Below, one piece after another: positions 25,330 through 34,044 of a DNA stretch of 53,109 bases (position 1 is its first letter; the number at the start of each line of letters is the position of its first letter). Origin of the DNA: a virus; the IMG/VR virus record IMGVR_UViG_3300037421_000066, positions 1-53,109 of that record; one strand, 5' to 3'. The notes below the pieces were generated by a model. It worked only from the letters and a program-made list of their open reading frames with translations. It did no database searches and was not told the DNA's origin. A program made the translations under genes and the position numbers.

Positions 25330-26306
25330 TGGCGCTGTTAACGGCGCTCGCCGCCGCGTATGGAGGTTGGGGTCAGGGTCGGCAGCAGCGAACGCAAAAC
25401 CAGCAAGAGCAAGAGCGGCTGAACCAGCAGCAGGCATACCAGAACGCCGAGCTTACGCTTGACCAGCAGCGAGCGCAACGCGAGCAGGACATCTACACGC
25501 GCAACCGTGGCATTGACCCGGCAACGGGCAAACCGTTCGTTCTTCCGTTGCCGCTTACGCAAGCTCGGCCGAACAACAAAGGCAAGGGTGGCCCGGCTAC
25601 CGATCAGGAAACGCTGACGCTTCTGTACGCCCAGGCCAATCACTATTACCAAACCGGGCAGACCGACCTCGCGGCGCAGACAATGGATCGCGCTAAAGCG
25701 ATGGAAGCGGACATACGCGCAAACAACGCCCAGATTCTACGCCAGCAGCTTGACATATACAACCAGGGCGAGCAAGACAAACGCACGGCTGACATCATCG
25801 CTGGCGCTAACCAGCGTTCAGATGCGCGGCTTGGAGCGCCAACCTATAGCGAGCAGTGGAACATTCAGCATGGCTACCCGCCATGGTATCGCGCACCGAG
25901 TGGTGGCGGGGCTAACTCACCCGAGAAGGTGCAGGACGCAATAACAAAATGGCACGAGTCGTTCGCTAAGGCAACTGCTAGCACGCAGCACCAAAAATAC
26001 CCGGGCGTAGCTGGAAGCCCGATGGTTGGCAAGGCTCCGCTCGTTTCAGCGGGAGATATTTCCGCTATCCGCGGTCGGCTACAGAACGCTCGCGCTAAGG
26101 GGTACAAAGGGCCGCTCGATCCGTTCGCGGCGATTGACGCCGACTCGGACCCGATCGCCTTGTCGAAGCAGCTTGCAGACATGACGGGAAACCAAACGCT
26201 CAAGGTGCTGCTGCTATCGCGTGGCAAAACGGCGCTCATGCAGCGGTCGGCTTCTCAACCTGGAGGAAGCAATGCCGCGCCGGACCCTCAGTATCCGGGG
26301 CCATAG
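25329..26306 (+). CDS. Putative internal virion protein, subject to -1 frameshift
   Basis: A 325-residue Gln/Ala-rich protein with a long N-terminal helix (QQEQERLNQQQAYQNAELTL). It ends at a TAG directly after CCG GGG CCA. On the GGGG run a one-base backward slip would put the ribosome in the frame that continues for 109 codons into a peptidase-like domain (see 26300). The short form is a likely ejection-type protein. The extended form would be about 433 residues. Confidence 0.6.
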   Translation: MALLTALAAAYGGWGQGRQQRTQNQQEQERLNQQQAYQNAELTLDQQRAQREQDIYTRNRGIDPATGKPFVLPLPLTQARPNNKGKGGPATDQETLTLLYAQANHYYQTGQTDLAAQTMDRAKAMEADIRANNAQILRQQLDIYNQGEQDKRTADIIAGANQRSDARLGAPTYSEQWNIQHGYPPWYRAPSGGGANSPEKVQDAITKWHESFAKATASTQHQKYPGVAGSPMVGKAPLVSAGDISAIRGRLQNARAKGYKGPLDPFAAIDADSDPIALSKQLADMTGNQTLKVLLLSRGKTALMQRSASQPGGSNAAPDPQYPGP

Positions 26307-26626
26307 AGTCCCAAGGTGGTACGCCAAAGCTCGCGCAAGCGACTACAAACTTTAACGGCTTCTCGCAGTACCCGATCGACTCGGTTCGACGCGCAACGCC
26401 TGGAACGGGGCCGGGGCACCGTGAGGGGCGAGCGGTTGACGTGGGCGTTCCTGATACGCAAGAGGGGTTCAACTACGTCGTCGCGGCGATTCGTTCGGGG
26501 CAGTTTGCTAAGGTCGGAACTAACCCGCGTTGGATTCCCGAACTGCAGCCGCTAGCGCAACAGTACGGCGTGGAGTTATTTAGTGACTACGCGCAAGTCC
26601 ATGCCCACCTAGAAGTAGCGCCGTAA
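26300..26626 (+). CDS. M15-peptidase-like C-terminal domain in the -1 frame
   Basis: This frame is open from 26300 and has no start codon in its first 140 bases, yet its product looks real throughout. It contains PGTGPGHREGRAVDVGVPD and ends with DYAQVHAHLEVAP. His-x6-Asp and a later HxH are the zinc-ligand pattern of M15/VanY-type D-Ala-D-Ala peptidases. It is most likely the end of the protein at 25329, made by -1 slippage at G297-G300 of the 26,000 block. An alternative is a separate 61-residue gene from the GTG at 26441, or a one-base assembly loss. Confidence 0.5.
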   Translation, partial: AIESQGGTPKLAQATTNFNGFSQYPIDSVRRATPGTGPGHREGRAVDVGVPDTQEGFNYVVAAIRSGQFAKVGTNPRWIPELQPLAQQYGVELFSDYAQVHAHLEVAP

Positions 26627-26627
26627 G

Positions 26628-29228
26628 ATGCCGCTAACCCAAGATCAACTTCAGGCAACGACGGCCGCGACGCCTCCTCCGTTGCTTCCGCCAGGTACGA
26701 CTCCGACGCCCAAGCCGCAAACTCTGCCGTCGCACGCGGGAGCGGTGCCATCGGTACAGGCTGAGGCGCTAAAGCTGCTCACTCCGTTCTTGCCGGTTGC
26801 GACAGGAGCCGCGCGCGTGGCCGGTACGGGCGTTAGTAAAACGTTCGACGTACTCAACCGCCTGAGCGCAGCGAATCAGGCTCGTATCCTGCGCGGGCCG
26901 CAAGCCTACGACCAAACGCTTATGCACTCGATAACGCCTGAGCAGTACCAGGCTGATACGGCGGCTGTTGCTAGACGCGACATGGCGAACGATCGTGCCT
27001 TTGGTTTGATGCCGCTACTGCCTTCGTTTGGGCCGCGCATTGGCAAGCCGATGACCAAGGCTGAGTATGACGCCATGCCTGGGTGGTGGCATCAGGCGGT
27101 CGAGTTGGAAACGCAGATTCGGCATGACCCGCTGACCTACGCTGGCGGAGCGGGGATTCTTGAGCATTTGACCGAGGCGATTACCTCGCGGTCGGTTGTC
27201 CCGCTGTCGCGGGCCATTGAAGGGATGCTCTCTAGCGCGAATGATGAGGTTCGTTCGGCCGGCAAGGGGCTTGCGTGGGCTTACGACAAGACGCATTTCA
27301 AGGGCGCAACGCAGAGGACTTTAGCGGCAAAGTACGGCGACGAGGGTCTGCACTACTTTCGCGGGCTGAAGGCAATCAACAACGCTCGCCGTTCGAAGGG
27401 CGGCGGTTTGTCGCATGAGCTTCTGTCGCAGTACGACTCGGTTACGAAAGGCTTGAGCGAACCCGAGGAGATGCAACTCTACGACGCCATCCATAGCGGA
27501 GCCGTCGCGAAGTTGCCGCCGAACCTTGCGATGCGTGCGGCGAAGTTCAAACAGGTCACCGATTCGCTCGCGCATCTTGAGGGGACCGGCGCCCTACAAG
27601 CCCTGCTAGCTAAGGGCGGCACGGTAGAACATGGTGCCGGAAGGACCACTGAGATTCCAGGCGGATTCGAACTAAATAAAGCCTTGCGTCCGTTCGAGAG
27701 TGCAGAGCCGCGCGGCTTGCAGGGGTCAGCCTCCTTCAAAGGCGATTACGTTCCGACGCAACACGCCGTAAGCAAAGGCGTTGAGCAAATACCGAAAGGT
27801 AGCCTTCTGCACTTAGACGAGCCTGCCACCTCCGATGCGCGTTCGCTTTCGGAGATTCTGCGGGCGCCAACGGAAGAAGCCGAACGCAAGACGCCGGGGC
27901 TCAACGCCGAGGATAAGGCTCTGCTCGAACGCGGCGAGGGCGCGAAGCTGCTTGGCCCCGCGTTGCAACGGCGCGTAATCGAGGCTCGCCTCAAGGGCGG
28001 AGCGCAAGCGATTGCCGCTCACGATGCGGAACAGCAGGTGGCAAAGCTCTTTGGAAAAGAGTCGTGGGCGAAGGTTCCCAATGACGCCAAAGCCTTCTTC
28101 CAGGAAACATGGAATGAGCCAGGCGGAGCAGAGTTCTGGGGCGGGTTATTCAAGAAAGGCATTGACATTCCCAAAGCCGCGCTTTTCGCGTTGCCGTTCC
28201 GTCACATGGCGAACATCGCATCGCTATCGTTCCTGGCCGACCCGTCGCTCGCGCAGACCTTTGGCACGGCGGGGCGCTTCATGCGACTAATTTTGACCAA
28301 GGACCCGGAAGTTCGCCAAAAGATTATGGGCAAGGCTGGGGAGTACGGAATAGGCGCAACCTCATTCGACCGCAGGCCAGGATGGGTTGGGGAGATACCG
28401 CTTCTCGGCAAGCTCTACAAGGCGTCGAATCATACGCTTTGGACCTTTGACGACGCAGCGAAAGCTACGCGCTTCGACCGCCTGCTCAAGAAGTTCACGG
28501 CCGAGGGAATGGACGAAGCGCACGCGGCGTATCAGGCAGCCGATCGCGTCGGCGCGGAGATGGTGGACTACTCCAACAGTTCGCCTCTCACCGAGATTCT
28601 GCGGTATATTTTTCCGTTCGCATCATGGCGCACGAAGTTCCCGCTTGCCGTTGCGGGCTCAGTGGCGCGGCATCCCGAGGTGGCGACGAACATCGGCCGC
28701 GTGGCCCCCGAGATGGTCGGGGACATTCAGCAGGCTCCCGGCCTAACGCAGTACGGCGAGCAGAAGGGCGGCAAGTCAAACCTGCCGCTAGCCGAGGTAT
28801 TCCGAGGGGTTGAAAATCCGTGGGAGTTCGGTCGCGCCGCGCTGGGCTACCCCGCGCAGATGGCCGCCTCGGCGCTTGGCATCCACAGCGACGATTACAA
28901 AAACTATATGACCTACGGCAAGGACCCCGACCTGAAGTTCCTGCTCAACGCCACGGTCGGGCAGTTCCCGTTCGCGTCGTTCGGACTGAGCAAAGCCGGG
29001 CTAGGAGAGTTCCAGAGCCAGGGTGATCTGTCCGGGTCGGTCGGCCAGCAGCTCGGCTTCACGCAGACTCACGGCCCTTCGCCGCAGCAGCAAGAAACGG
29101 CGATGTACGTCCAGCAGAAGCTCGCCGAGATTTCCGCCGCTCGTCAGGCCAAGCAGCCCGAGCTGGTCAAAGCTATTGAGGGGGACCTGAAATACTACCT
29201 CAAGAGCCACCAGCAATATGAGAAGTAG
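26628..29228 (+). CDS. Large internal virion/ejection protein
   Basis: An 866-residue protein, the largest in the genome. The N-terminus is proline-rich; the remainder is mostly helical with amphipathic hydrophobic stretches (IPKAALFALPFRHMANIASL; LTEILRYIFPFASWRTKFPL). It ends in a Gln/Lys helix. The last large gene of a podovirus tail/internal block commonly encodes the ejection protein that crosses the cell envelope with the DNA. Assigned by size, composition and place. Confidence 0.6.
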   Translation: MPLTQDQLQATTAATPPPLLPPGTTPTPKPQTLPSHAGAVPSVQAEALKLLTPFLPVATGAARVAGTGVSKTFDVLNRLSAANQARILRGPQAYDQTLMHSITPEQYQADTAAVARRDMANDRAFGLMPLLPSFGPRIGKPMTKAEYDAMPGWWHQAVELETQIRHDPLTYAGGAGILEHLTEAITSRSVVPLSRAIEGMLSSANDEVRSAGKGLAWAYDKTHFKGATQRTLAAKYGDEGLHYFRGLKAINNARRSKGGGLSHELLSQYDSVTKGLSEPEEMQLYDAIHSGAVAKLPPNLAMRAAKFKQVTDSLAHLEGTGALQALLAKGGTVEHGAGRTTEIPGGFELNKALRPFESAEPRGLQGSASFKGDYVPTQHAVSKGVEQIPKGSLLHLDEPATSDARSLSEILRAPTEEAERKTPGLNAEDKALLERGEGAKLLGPALQRRVIEARLKGGAQAIAAHDAEQQVAKLFGKESWAKVPNDAKAFFQETWNEPGGAEFWGGLFKKGIDIPKAALFALPFRHMANIASLSFLADPSLAQTFGTAGRFMRLILTKDPEVRQKIMGKAGEYGIGATSFDRRPGWVGEIPLLGKLYKASNHTLWTFDDAAKATRFDRLLKKFTAEGMDEAHAAYQAADRVGAEMVDYSNSSPLTEILRYIFPFASWRTKFPLAVAGSVARHPEVATNIGRVAPEMVGDIQQAPGLTQYGEQKGGKSNLPLAEVFRGVENPWEFGRAALGYPAQMAASALGIHSDDYKNYMTYGKDPDLKFLLNATVGQFPFASFGLSKAGLGEFQSQGDLSGSVGQQLGFTQTHGPSPQQQETAMYVQQKLAEISAARQAKQPELVKAIEGDLKYYLKSHQQYEK

Positions 29229-29262
29229 CCCAATGTTAAAATGCACCCCAGGAGGTCGCACC

Positions 29263-30684
29263 TTGAGGAATCCTATTCGCCGCCTTTTCGCGCTAGTCGG
29301 GACGCTAACCGTCGTGCTGGCCTTCTGCGCCATGCGGCTGCCTGGGAACGCCCAGGCGGTCGTCGGGCCGATCACGCAGGCGTTCACGGGCCCCGGCAGC
29401 CCTGGAATCCGCGCCTGCGGGCTGAAGGGTCAGAACTCTGCTACCTTTCAGGAAGTTGGTACGCCCGGTCCGACCGACGCCTACGTTGGGAACGACGGCG
29501 TTAGCTGGACGCCTACTGTTATTACGACAATGGCTGCAGCGGTTCAAAGCCAGCCGTTTACTCCGACAAACGGGGTCACCTATCAGGTCACCCCGACGAC
29601 CGCCGACTGCGTGCTGATTGCCCCCGATAGCACTTGGGGAGCGCAGAACGCAACGGTCACGGCGCGTATCTCTACCTCCATCTCTCGGCTTCAAGGCGGG
29701 GTAGGCCCATCCGGCCCCCCGGGCCCTACGGGACCGCCAGGAGTGCCAGCGCCGACGATCTGCCCCTCGGCGGGTGCGAACATCAACATTACGGGAACAT
29801 ATCCCTGTACCATTGCAGCTAGCCCGATTCCGAGTCCACAAATAACGTCTGGTGCTTGCGCGAGTTCCCCGACGATTACGGGCGTTCCGCCGCTTGAAAC
29901 GTATACTGTGCCAAACTGCACCGCGGGGCCCGCTCTGCCGCTCTCGGTTCTTAACGGCGGTACGGGTCTTGCGTCTCCGAACCCAACGGTGAGCCTGGCG
30001 GCCTGCGGTGCCGTCCCAACGGAGAGCGGCTCCTTTCCGTCACAGGTAATCAACGTAGAATCGTGCGGCTATACGCCCGCGCCGCTTGTGACTTCGACGC
30101 CGTTCACCTTTACTAACACAGGCGTCCCTGGGTTGACAACCGCCGATTGGACGTTCAACTCGACGGCCGCTTCGGGGTGCGCGTCCGGAAGCAACGATCT
30201 CATATTTCAGATAACGAACACGGCGGGCAGCACCTTCAACTTTCAATGCAACAACGGTTTCTCGACGACAGCGACCGCCGCTCTAACGGGAGGCATCAAC
30301 GTCAAGGCCGTCCTTGCTACGAACATCCAGGACAGCGCCCTAGCTTCGGCAACCGCTGCGGTGCTTTGCGGCGGGACCACCATTAACTTTTCGCAATGCA
30401 CGGTCAATCAAACCGTCCACGCCTACCAAACGACGTTGACCTCCGCGTCGGGTTGCACGGCCCTTACGCAATGCGGTACTATCGCGTTCACTTTCCCAAC
30501 TGCGTATGCCGCCTCTCCGTTCTGTTCAGCGCCTGGGATTCAGGACACTTCAACGCCCGCAGACCTTTGGGTAGGCGACATTGACGCGATAAGCACTACG
30601 GCGATCACGTATAGCTACGCGACGCTCATTTCGATCGTCGGGACAAAGAACCTCACCGTGACATTTACCTGCGGTTCTGTCTAG
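29263..30684 (+). CDS. Sec-secreted protein with collagen-like segment
   Basis: A 473-residue protein from a TTG after AGGAGG; upstream in-frame starts lie inside the previous gene. A signal peptide (RLFALVGTLTVVLAFCAMRL, cut probably after NAQA) is followed by beta-rich sequence. At about residue 145 comes a Gly-x-y stretch VGPSGPPGPTGPPGVPAP that could form a collagen-type triple helix. Paired cysteines are spread through the rest. Third exported protein in the late operon; possibly a trimeric surface fibre. Function unknown. Confidence 0.55.
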   Translation: MRNPIRRLFALVGTLTVVLAFCAMRLPGNAQAVVGPITQAFTGPGSPGIRACGLKGQNSATFQEVGTPGPTDAYVGNDGVSWTPTVITTMAAAVQSQPFTPTNGVTYQVTPTTADCVLIAPDSTWGAQNATVTARISTSISRLQGGVGPSGPPGPTGPPGVPAPTICPSAGANINITGTYPCTIAASPIPSPQITSGACASSPTITGVPPLETYTVPNCTAGPALPLSVLNGGTGLASPNPTVSLAACGAVPTESGSFPSQVINVESCGYTPAPLVTSTPFTFTNTGVPGLTTADWTFNSTAASGCASGSNDLIFQITNTAGSTFNFQCNNGFSTTATAALTGGINVKAVLATNIQDSALASATAAVLCGGTTINFSQCTVNQTVHAYQTTLTSASGCTALTQCGTIAFTFPTAYAASPFCSAPGIQDTSTPADLWVGDIDAISTTAITYSYATLISIVGTKNLTVTFTCGSV

Positions 30685-30696
30685 GAAGGAACAATC

Positions 30697-30885
30697 ATGC
30701 TAGAATTCGTAGTTTCGGCGCTCATCGCGCTGTTCGTTATCTGTGTCGTCGCAGCGATTATCTACTTTATCTTGCAAAAGATTGGCGTTCCGGCCCCGTT
30801 CCCCAACTATGTGTGGGCCGCAGCGGCGCTCGTCTTTCTAATCTGGCTGCTCAAGAACATCGGCGCGCTAGGCGTTCATCTTTAG
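30697..30885 (+). CDS. Two-helix membrane protein, holin candidate
   Basis: A 62-residue protein with two hydrophobic segments (VVSALIALFVICVVAAIIYF; YVWAAAALVFLIWLLKNIGA). AGGAAGGAA precedes the ATG. It opens the lysis cassette and could be a holin or pinholin. A second two-helix protein lies at 32225. Confidence 0.55.
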   Translation: MLEFVVSALIALFVICVVAAIIYFILQKIGVPAPFPNYVWAAAALVFLIWLLKNIGALGVHL

Positions 30886-30888
30886 TGC

Positions 30889-31554
30889 ATGGCTGATGCT
30901 CCGCAACCGCCTCAGACCGTCAACGCGAAGGTCGATGAGATTCTCACAATCGTTCGGAACCAAAAGGTTCCCGACCCGATACCCCTCATTGACCCTACAG
31001 CCAATGTTTTGGCGCTCGTCAAGGCCGCGATGGAGCGGCAGGACGACCTGCGCTCTGCGGAGTCACGGCGGCTTGGTGAGATTCTCGCGTTGCAAGACAA
31101 GTGCTCACACGAAGTCGCGGAGGTCCGACTTAGAGCGCAGCAAGACCTTGCGGCGGCTGAGTCCAACCGCATCAACGCGCTCACGCTCGCGGAGTCACGG
31201 CGCATCGACGCGCTCCTTGCAGCCGCTCAAAGCGCGGTCGCTCTTGCAAGCACGAGGGCCGAGTTGACTGCCTCTGCATTGGCCGAGCGGGTCGATACGA
31301 GCGCAAAGGCGCTGGCCGCATCGGTTGTTGCGTCGGCGGAGGCGCTCGGAAAACAGGTCGCCGCTCAGAGTTCGGTGTTCGACGCGCGGCTCACGCGCTT
31401 GGAGCAGCAGGGCTACGAAATCGGCGGGCGGACTTCTCAGCGGCTGGAGGCGCGCGAATCAACCCAATGGTCGATCGGGACGGTTATCGCCAGCATGGGG
31501 TCGCTGATTGCCATTGCCTCCATCGTCATCTACGCTTTGATAGGGCACCACTAA
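30889..31554 (+). CDS. Coiled-coil protein with C-terminal membrane anchor
   Basis: A 221-residue protein. Residues about 45-185 form a long charged coiled coil (RRLGEILALQDKCSHEVAEV; RIDALLAAAQSAVALASTRA). The C-terminus is a transmembrane segment (VIASMGSLIAIASIVIYALI). It lies between a holin candidate and the endolysin, so a role in lysis is plausible. This tail-anchored topology differs from a classical Rz spanin. Confidence 0.55.
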   Translation: MADAPQPPQTVNAKVDEILTIVRNQKVPDPIPLIDPTANVLALVKAAMERQDDLRSAESRRLGEILALQDKCSHEVAEVRLRAQQDLAAAESNRINALTLAESRRIDALLAAAQSAVALASTRAELTASALAERVDTSAKALAASVVASAEALGKQVAAQSSVFDARLTRLEQQGYEIGGRTSQRLEARESTQWSIGTVIASMGSLIAIASIVIYALIGHH

Positions 31555-32228
31555 TGCCGTTTGACCCGACAAACGGCTTCGGCGGCGGCCCACTTCTTCC
31601 CGAGGCGCTCGACGCGGGCAAAGGGCTCATGGCGGCGCTGCCCACGATCGCGCCGGGCCTTCTCACGCGCGGTTATCTGCATTGGAGTGTATCGTCCTAC
31701 GGCTCGACGTTCTCCGACTACAACGGCATGGTCGTCCTCCAAGGCGGGCGGTGGGCGCTGGTCGTCACGCACGACCCGCGCGACAACGCGCCGGGCCTCA
31801 ACGACAACGCGCCCGCGTCGCACACCTGGCATCGCAACACCGGGGCGTTCGGAATCTCGATTGCCGGAATGATGGGGGCCGACGTTCACAACTTCGGCAT
31901 CTGTCCAGTCCAGATGCACCAGCTTGAGTTCTTGTGCGCTGCCGCTGCGGCGTTTTGCGTCAAGTATGGCGTGGATACCAACGGGACGGTCGTAACAGGC
32001 TGGACGCATACCGACAACGACGGCAACCCGGTCAACACCGCCGGCGAGCACAACCTCTTGACGCACGCCGAGTGCGCGGTCATCGACGCTTATCCGTCGG
32101 AGCGGTGGGACCTCGGCTCGTTCATTCCGCTTCCGGCCGAGCTTGACCTAACGACGGCGATGCGGTCGGCGTGCGGGGATGCTTTGCGCGCTCGCGCTCA
32201 TCTCTACGCGGCGGCGTTGAAGCTATGA
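31554..32228 (+). CDS. Endolysin, N-acetylmuramoyl-L-alanine amidase type
   Basis: A 224-residue protein; its ATG overlaps the previous TAA (TAATG). It has the PGRP/Amidase_2 pattern. LTRGYLHWSVSSYGSTFSDY carries the first zinc histidine (H43); RWALVVTHDPRDNAP, HTWHRNTGAFGISIAGM and GVDTNGTVVTGWTHTDNDG follow, then LLTHAECAV with the second histidine and RWDLG. It would cut the amide bond between muramic acid and the stem peptide. No signal peptide, so it depends on a holin. Flanked by small membrane proteins. Confidence 0.8.
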   Translation: MPFDPTNGFGGGPLLPEALDAGKGLMAALPTIAPGLLTRGYLHWSVSSYGSTFSDYNGMVVLQGGRWALVVTHDPRDNAPGLNDNAPASHTWHRNTGAFGISIAGMMGADVHNFGICPVQMHQLEFLCAAAAAFCVKYGVDTNGTVVTGWTHTDNDGNPVNTAGEHNLLTHAECAVIDAYPSERWDLGSFIPLPAELDLTTAMRSACGDALRARAHLYAAALKL

Positions 32229-32440
32229 ACATATCGCCGAAAACCGCAGGAGCGACCGGCGGCAGCGTTACGGGAGGCGCGGTGTCGCTCATCCTGCTTT
32301 GGGTTTTCGGCCTGATTAGGCCGGATATTGTCGTCCCGAACGAAGTCGCCGTCGCCTTTTCCGTTGTGATTAGCGGCATCCTAGCGTTCGCGGGCGGCTG
32401 GCTCCCTCGTTCGACCTACTCGACGCCGCCGAGTCCCTAA
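32225..32440 (+). CDS. Holin-like membrane protein
   Basis: A 71-residue protein overlapping the endolysin stop by four bases. It has two hydrophobic segments (GGAVSLILLWVFGLI and VAVAFSVVISGILAFAGGWL) and a short polar tail. Small size, two helices and contact with the endolysin gene make it the better of the two holin candidates. Confidence 0.6.
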   Translation: MNISPKTAGATGGSVTGGAVSLILLWVFGLIRPDIVVPNEVAVAFSVVISGILAFAGGWLPRSTYSTPPSP

Positions 32441-32441
32441 C

Positions 32442-32795
32442 ATGACCCAATGGTACGACAAGTACAATCCGAACCCACCGAAGAAAGTAGTTACTATGAG
32501 TCTCATAACATCATCCGAAAAAGCAATCCTGCTGTTCGTTGCAGGCGAGCTTACGAACAACAAGGCGGGCATCGAAGCGGTCACCGGGCCGATCGTGCTC
32601 AACGTAGTCAACGGCGCGCTCAAGGTCGCCGCTGCCGCGTTCGCCAAGCTGCCATTCGGCATGGGCGGCCTCATCGACGCGGCCTTGGCAAGCTACGTCG
32701 CGCAATACACCGACAACCTCGCGACCTATGAAGGCCAGGGCATCGACGCCCTCGCCCTCATGCTCACGAAGATTGCGAACGGACTGCCAGCGTGA
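32442..32795 (+). CDS. Hypothetical protein of the lysis region
   Basis: A 117-residue protein from the ATG at 32442; an in-frame ATG at 32496 is an alternative since neither has a strong ribosome-binding site. It is Ala/Leu-rich and amphipathic (LNVVNGALKVAAAAFAKL; GLIDAALASYVAQYTDNL) but not clearly membrane-spanning. Function unknown. Confidence 0.5.
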   Translation: MTQWYDKYNPNPPKKVVTMSLITSSEKAILLFVAGELTNNKAGIEAVTGPIVLNVVNGALKVAAAAFAKLPFGMGGLIDAALASYVAQYTDNLATYEGQGIDALALMLTKIANGLPA

Positions 32796-33277
32796 CTTGG
32801 CTCGGCGTCATCATCGGCATCCTGCTAGGGGTGCTCCTGAGCGCCGCGTTCGAGTATCATCACCGTCACCGCAAGCGTGCGGTGTCGCTCCACCTCATGC
32901 TCCCTATCGTCACTTACAAAGGAACAAACATCATGGCTGATATAGCCCTCGCAAACGACCTCGTTTACACCATCGGAATCGTCGGCATCGACGGAGCGGG
33001 AAACCCCGCGCCGCTCCCAGCCGGCGACGTTGCCTCAGCGGTCTCGAGCGACGCGACTGCGCTTGGCGTTACCATCGGAACCATCGGAGCAGGCGCGCCG
33101 GCCGTCGTACTCACGCCGCTCAAGCAGAACGCTACTGGCGTAACCGTCACCGTGACCGACACGGCCGGGCTGACGCAGGACGTGGCGACGTTCGACATCG
33201 GACCTGGCGTAGCCAAGAGCCTCGGCCTCGACTTCGCCAACGAAACGACGACGCCGCAGCCGGTGCCGCCTAGCTAG
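32792..33277 (+). CDS. Ig-like protein with two possible starts
   Basis: A GTG at 32792 overlaps the previous stop and gives 161 residues with a membrane helix (WLGVIIGILLGVLLSAAFEY). An ATG at 32933 in the same frame, preceded by AAAGGAAC, gives a soluble 114-residue form starting MADIALANDL. The body is a Val/Thr/Gly-rich beta domain (VVLTPLKQNATGVTVTVTDT), resembling small phage decoration or Ig-like proteins. Both forms may be made. Function unknown. Confidence 0.55.
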   Translation: MTWLGVIIGILLGVLLSAAFEYHHRHRKRAVSLHLMLPIVTYKGTNIMADIALANDLVYTIGIVGIDGAGNPAPLPAGDVASAVSSDATALGVTIGTIGAGAPAVVLTPLKQNATGVTVTVTDTAGLTQDVATFDIGPGVAKSLGLDFANETTTPQPVPPS

Positions 33278-33279
33278 TC

Positions 33280-33510
33280 GTGGCAACGCGCAAGCGGAAG
33301 CGCAAGGGCGGGCGTTGGCTGCAAAAAGCTAGCGCCCGCATGAAGGCCCGCGGAACCAAAGGCAGCTACGGTCACAAGACCGTGGCGCAGATGAAGCGCG
33401 ATAAGGCGAAGGGCGGCGCGATTGCGCGTAAGGCGAATTTCGCTTTGAACGCCCACCGGATCTCCGCTCGCCGCAAGAAGCGCAGCCGTAGGCTAACGGC
33501 GCGCCGCTAA
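33280..33510 (+). CDS. Very basic, protamine-like protein
   Basis: A 76-residue protein from a GTG. It is dominated by Lys, Arg and Ala (TRKRKRKGGRWLQKASARMK; SARRKKRSRRLTARR). Likely binds DNA or RNA. Its stop overlaps the start of the next basic gene (TAATG). Confidence 0.55.
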   Translation: MATRKRKRKGGRWLQKASARMKARGTKGSYGHKTVAQMKRDKAKGGAIARKANFALNAHRISARRKKRSRRLTARR

Positions 33511-33719
33511 TGCCTCTGCCGAAGCCGCTCTCGCGCCGCGCCAGCAAGAAAAAGAAGCGTCGGCGAATGTCAGAGGTAATGCACGACCTTCGCCACGGCA
33601 AGCATCACAAGGACCGAACGCGGGCTCAAGAGATTGCCATTGCGCTGAAAAGCAGCGGACAGAGCCGTAAGCGAAAGCGGACTAAGAAACGGGCTCGGCG
33701 TCGCGCTTCGCGACGATAG
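33510..33719 (+). CDS. DUF6496-like basic protein
   Basis: A 69-residue protein. The core MSEVMHDLRHGKHHKDRTRA followed by QEIAIALKSSGQSRK matches the pattern I know as DUF6496, small proteins of phages and bacteria. It is flanked by Lys/Arg-rich ends. It ends the rightward operon and overlaps the convergent nuclease gene by 38 bases. Confidence 0.6.
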   Translation: MPLPKPLSRRASKKKKRRRMSEVMHDLRHGKHHKDRTRAQEIAIALKSSGQSRKRKRTKKRARRRASRR

Positions 33720-34044
33720 CCTTAACGGCGTCTAGCAGCTCGTGGAAGAATCCCGCATCCATCGTGACCAGCGCCCCGTGCTCGCCCTTCTTGCGGGTGT
33801 AGAGGAACACGTTTCGCGGGGTCTTGCCGTGCTTGCGCGCATCGGCCTGCGCTGCGCGGAACATCTTGTGGTGCTCGAACTTCGAGCGCAGCTTACATTC
33901 GCATAACGCATCGAGGTCGGCTGGCATTAAAATGTCACCCGGGCCGTGCGCCGAGTTGATGCCCGAGAGCGGCGTTCGGCGTGTTCCCCAAGCCCGCGCC
34001 ACCTCCGACTCGAATCCTTTCCAACACGATCGCGAGGTGCTCAA
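33682..34044 (-). CDS. Holliday-junction resolvase-like PD-(D/E)XK nuclease
   Basis: A 120-residue protein read from the TTG at 34044, which overlaps the upstream stop (TTGA); a GTG at 34065 is the longer option. It shows the order of Hjc-type or related phage nucleases: WKGFESEVARAWGTRRTPLS with the first Glu, GPGDILMPA with the catalytic Asp, then CECKLRSKFEHHKMF giving the E-x-K. It would resolve branched DNA before packaging. Last gene of the leftward unit. Confidence 0.7.
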   Translation of the reverse strand: MSTSRSCWKGFESEVARAWGTRRTPLSGINSAHGPGDILMPADLDALCECKLRSKFEHHKMFRAAQADARKHGKTPRNVFLYTRKKGEHGALVTMDAGFFHELLDAVKAIVAKRDAEPVS

